From positions 1 to 39,474 of the forward strand of contig JASCPG010000024.1 in assembly GCA_029960085.1 (NCBI GenBank): DNA of 39,474 nucleotides. The letters run 5' to 3'. The first letter of the stretch is position 1, and each line of letters opens with the position of its first letter. The notes below the pieces were generated by a model. That model did not search any database and was not told the origin of the DNA. It saw only the letters and a program-made list of their open reading frames with translations. This DNA comes from Microbacteriaceae bacterium PS02067 (lineage in GTDB: Bacteria; Actinomycetota; Actinomycetes; Actinomycetales; Microbacteriaceae). Shown in pieces: positions 36,508 to 39,474 of the stretch. A program made the position numbers and the translations under genes.

Positions 36508-38915
36508 GGCGGATCGTCGCCGGATCGCTTTACGTCGCCGTGGTCGTCGTCCTCGCGGCCGTCGCTGCGTGGCCGATCTACCGGTCGACGTCCTTCCTGC
36601 TGCTCGTCGCCGTCGCCTCCGTGCTCGGTGGGGGGATCGCCGCGCTCGTGCAGTGGCGCACGCTCAGCGGGTGGCTCACGGCGCTACTGCTGGCCGGTGC
36701 CCTCCTCGCGGTCGGCGTGCCCCTCGGCGTCCCCGCGCGGGCGACCGATCCGGTGTCGTTCGCGAAGGGCCTCGAAGAGCTCGGTTCGGGCCTGCTCGTC
36801 GGGTGGAAGGACCTCCTGACCGTCGATCTTCCCGTCGGCTCGTACCGGAACCTGCTCGTTCCGGCCCTCGTCGTCTTCCTGGTCGGCACCACCGCGGCCC
36901 TCCTGCTCACGTGGCGGACCGACGGGGTGGCCGTGGCCGCAGTGCCGGTCGCGCTCGCGATGACCGGGTTCGGGCTGCTGTTCGGGCGCACGAGCGTGAG
37001 CTCTCCCGTCGTCATCGGACCGATCACCCTGGTGGCGCCCATCGAGACCCTCATCGGGCTCGGCAGCCTCGCGGCGGGTGTCCTCTGGCTGTCCTGGCGC
37101 AGCCGCGACGCGCGGCTGCGCGCACTGCGCAGTGCGGCCGCCTCGAGCGGCGTGCGCCTGCGCCGCATCGGCGGCGCCGACGTCCGCCGTGTCGGATTCG
37201 GGGTCGGCATGGTGGCGCTCGCGACGGCGGCGGCGCTCGCGGTCCCCTCCGCCGCGACCTCCCTCGATCGGACGGTCCTGCGCGAGGCGACGGGCCCACG
37301 CATCGAGATCTCCCGCGCCGTGAGCCCGCTCGCGGGCTACCGCGCGATGTTCACCGACGCGGCGCACGATGCCGTGCTGCTGCAGGCGAGCGGCGCGCGC
37401 GTCCCCGACCGCATCCGACTCGCGGTGCTCGACGACTACGACGGTGCGGTCTACCGCACGGGCACCGCGCGCGGTTCGACGAGCTTCGTGCGCCTGGCAT
37501 CCACCCGCACGCCTGCCGACGGTGCGCCCGTCGACGTCGACATCACCGTCGAGGCGCTCGAGGGGATCTGGATGCCGTCGGCGGGGATCCTCGCCGGCGT
37601 CGACTTCACGGGCCCCCGTGCGGCGACCCTCGCCGACGGGTTCTACGTCAACGACGACCTGTCGGCGGCGGTGCAGACCGCGCGCTGGCGTCCCGGCGAC
37701 ACCTATCGCCTTACGGCATCCGTGCCGGAGGTGCCGAGTCTGTCCGACGCGGCCGCGCCGGGCGGTGTGGCCGATTCGCCGGAGGTGCCGGCGAGCCTCA
37801 TCGCCTGGATGAAGAACCACGTGCAGGGCACGGGCGGCGCCGCGCTCGAGTCCCTCGTCGCGTTGCTGCGCGAACGGGGCTATCTCAGCCACGCCCTCAC
37901 CGACGCGCAGTCGGCCTGGATGGCGGATGCCGGCGTCGACACGTTCGTCCCGAGCGCGGCCGGACACTCGATCGCGCGCATCGACGAACTGTTCACGGCG
38001 CTTCTCGAACGCGAGCAGGATCCGCGCGCCGCGGCATCCGGCAACTATGTCGCGGCGATCGGCGACGACGAGCAGTTCGCCGTCGCGGTCTCGCTCATCG
38101 CCCGCGAACTCGGCTTCCCCGCGCGGGTCGTGGTCGGCATGCGGACGGTCTCGTCCGATCCCTCCGTCGCCGTGTGCCAGGAGGGTTCCTGCCGCTCGGA
38201 CGACCTCTCCGCGTGGGTGGAGGTGCGCGCCGCATCGGGGGCCTGGATCCCCGTCGACGTCACGCCGCAGCACACGGAGGCGCCGAGCCGCGAGGTCACG
38301 GCGCAGCCCGATCCGACCATCGGCACCGAGGTGCGCCCCGACACCGTGCAGGAGGTGCAGCCCCCGAAGCCGGCGCAGGAGGATGCGCCGACGAGCCCCG
38401 ACCGCCCTGCCGGGGTCGACCTCGCGTGGCTCTGGCAGACGCTCCGGGTCACGGGGCTCTCCCTGGGAGCTGCGGCCATCGTCCTCGGTCCGTTCCTCCT
38501 GGTCATTGCGGCGAAGGCCCTGCGGCGGCGCTCGCGCCGACGTGCGGCGGCCCCGGTCGACAGCATCGCGGGCGGGTGGGACGAGTACCTCGACGCGGCC
38601 GCGGATGCCGGAAAGCGCCCGGCCGCCGCAGCGACGCGCGTCGAGATCGCCGAGGCACTGGATGCCCCTGCCGCCGCGGGACTCGCGACGGCCGCGGATG
38701 CCGCGGTATTCTCCTCGGCGACAGTGACGGCCGATGACGCCGCCGAGTTCTGGGGCATCGTCGACGCAAGCCGCGGTTCGTTCACCACGACGCGCTGGCA
38801 GCGCCTGCGTGCGGCCGTATCGTTGAGATCGTTCGTCCCCGGGGTCCGCCGTCGCGCCCCGCACCACACCGAGAGGGGGAGCCGCGGGCGCACCGCACCG
38901 CGGCACACCGCATGA
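36504..38915 (+). CDS. Transglutaminase-fold membrane protein, catalytic Cys and His apparently replaced
   Basis: 803 residues. About seven N-terminal membrane helices (5-215) are followed by a large extracytoplasmic domain (240-640), one further helix (about 650-672) and a cytoplasmic Ala-rich tail ending in a very basic stretch. This is the TgpA-like layout (DUF3488 plus transglutaminase core) found beside MoxR/DUF58 genes. In the core, the position where active enzymes have Cys (GxCEDFA) reads GDDEQFA (520-526, Asp522), the HAW position reads SAW (Ser569), and only the Asp of PVDVTP (585) remains. The protein therefore looks unable to act as a thiol transamidase or protease. It overlaps neighbours by four bases on both sides. 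Confidence 0.88.
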   Translation: MRRIVAGSLYVAVVVVLAAVAAWPIYRSTSFLLLVAVASVLGGGIAALVQWRTLSGWLTALLLAGALLAVGVPLGVPARATDPVSFAKGLEELGSGLLVGWKDLLTVDLPVGSYRNLLVPALVVFLVGTTAALLLTWRTDGVAVAAVPVALAMTGFGLLFGRTSVSSPVVIGPITLVAPIETLIGLGSLAAGVLWLSWRSRDARLRALRSAAASSGVRLRRIGGADVRRVGFGVGMVALATAAALAVPSAATSLDRTVLREATGPRIEISRAVSPLAGYRAMFTDAAHDAVLLQASGARVPDRIRLAVLDDYDGAVYRTGTARGSTSFVRLASTRTPADGAPVDVDITVEALEGIWMPSAGILAGVDFTGPRAATLADGFYVNDDLSAAVQTARWRPGDTYRLTASVPEVPSLSDAAAPGGVADSPEVPASLIAWMKNHVQGTGGAALESLVALLRERGYLSHALTDAQSAWMADAGVDTFVPSAAGHSIARIDELFTALLEREQDPRAAASGNYVAAIGDDEQFAVAVSLIARELGFPARVVVGMRTVSSDPSVAVCQEGSCRSDDLSAWVEVRAASGAWIPVDVTPQHTEAPSREVTAQPDPTIGTEVRPDTVQEVQPPKPAQEDAPTSPDRPAGVDLAWLWQTLRVTGLSLGAAAIVLGPFLLVIAAKALRRRSRRRAAAPVDSIAGGWDEYLDAAADAGKRPAAAATRVEIAEALDAPAAAGLATAADAAVFSSATVTADDAAEFWGIVDASRGSFTTTRWQRLRAAVSLRSFVPGVRRRAPHHTERGSRGRTAPRHTA

Positions 38916-39474
38916 ACTCGTCTGCCCTCGAATCCGTGACGGCGCTCACGATCCTGCTGTCGACCGTCTTCTCCCTCGTGCTGTACGTCTGGGCGGCACT
39001 CGCGCTGTCGGCGATGTTCCGCAAGATGGGCGAGGAGCCGTGGAAGGGCTGGGTGCCGTTCCTCAACGTCGCGACGGTCCTCACCTGGGGCGGGTTCTCT
39101 CCGTGGCTCGTGCTCATCGGTCTCGTGCCGATCGTCGGAGCGATCGCCCTGTTCGTCCTCATCGTGGTGTCGGCGCACCGCATCAACCCCGGGTTCGGCT
39201 ACGGCACGGGCATGACGGTCCTCGCGGCTCTCGTGTTCGTCGTGTGGGCGAGCATCCTCGGCTTCGGTCCCGCACGCTGGCTCGGTGCCCGCGCCGCAGG
39301 GCGCTCCGGGGCGGCGTCCAGACCCCCCGTGCCGGCGGCGCCCGCTGTTCCCCCGCCCCCTGCCGTCGCCTCGCTTTCGACCCCGCGGCTGATCGCGCCC
39401 GACGGGCTGCCCGCCGCGCCCGCCACCCCCGCACCCCCGACCGCGCCCGCCGCATCGTTCGCCGCGCCCCCCGC
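38912..39474 (+). CDS. DUF5684-like membrane protein, N-terminal part (partial)
   Basis: The gene starts within the stop codon of the transglutaminase-fold gene (ATGA) and is open to the right edge; 187 codons are visible. Residues 12-40, 55-80 and 92-112 are membrane helices with the segment MGEEPWKGWVPFLN between the first two, which I associate with DUF5684. After residue 118 the chain becomes Pro/Ala-rich (PPVPAAPAVPPPPA), a linker that in related clusters often leads to a cytoplasmic FHA domain; whether that is so here cannot be seen. An FHA domain would read phospho-Thr marks left by the kinase four genes upstream, but this is inference. Confidence 0.75.
   Translation, partial: MNSSALESVTALTILLSTVFSLVLYVWAALALSAMFRKMGEEPWKGWVPFLNVATVLTWGGFSPWLVLIGLVPIVGAIALFVLIVVSAHRINPGFGYGTGMTVLAALVFVVWASILGFGPARWLGARAAGRSGAASRPPVPAAPAVPPPPAVASLSTPRLIAPDGLPAAPATPAPPTAPAASFAAPP

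Overview
The window looks like a chromosomal segment of a high-GC actinobacterium of the family Microbacteriaceae, most likely Microbacterium or a close relative. This rests on GC content near 70 percent, actinobacterial-type RpoB and RpoC sequences, many genes whose start codon lies 6-7 bases after a TAnnnT -10 box (leaderless transcripts), and a striking excess of the heptamer GGATGCC/GGCATCC. Genus assignment is inference. I saw no tRNA, rRNA, CRISPR array, insertion sequence or prophage.

Left part (1-15.4 kb), small metabolic and regulatory units. A minus-strand pair (DUF6421-like protein with a gluzincin-like motif, then the start of an SDR oxidoreductase) diverges from an Lrp/AsnC regulator. 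A NarL-type two-component pair is followed by three tandem copies of a 163-bp hairpin-forming element, then an ABC exporter (LolD-like ATPase plus FtsX-type permease). A GH3 beta-glucosidase with permuted domain order sits behind a perfect CebR-type operator, with a small SRPBCC-like gene diverging from it. Then come a ComB-like phosphatase, a SprT-like metalloprotein, a TPR protein, a spermidine-synthase-like methyltransferase-fold protein, and the 5-oxoprolinase genes pxpA and fused pxpBC, separated by a duplicated ~90-bp element.

Middle (15.4-23.3 kb): rpoB and rpoC with a good sigma-70-type promoter, a structured leader and a strong terminator hairpin. To their right, two convergent genes encode distant paralogues, one membrane-anchored and one lipoprotein, with the same four-cysteine pattern. 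A compound inverted repeat lies between them.

Right part (24.9-39.5 kb): two membrane proteins and a CxxC protein of unknown function, then a tightly packed operon that is the most interesting system here. It encodes a Ser/Thr kinase with a membrane anchor but no ectodomain, a 1977-residue N-terminally anchored surface protein with cadherin/Ig-like and fn3-like modules, a MoxR AAA+ ATPase, a DUF58 protein, a transglutaminase-fold membrane protein in which the catalytic Cys and His appear replaced, and a DUF5684-like membrane protein that runs off the right edge. Most junctions overlap by 1-4 bases. My reading is a phospho-regulated envelope assembly or sensing module; its function is inference.
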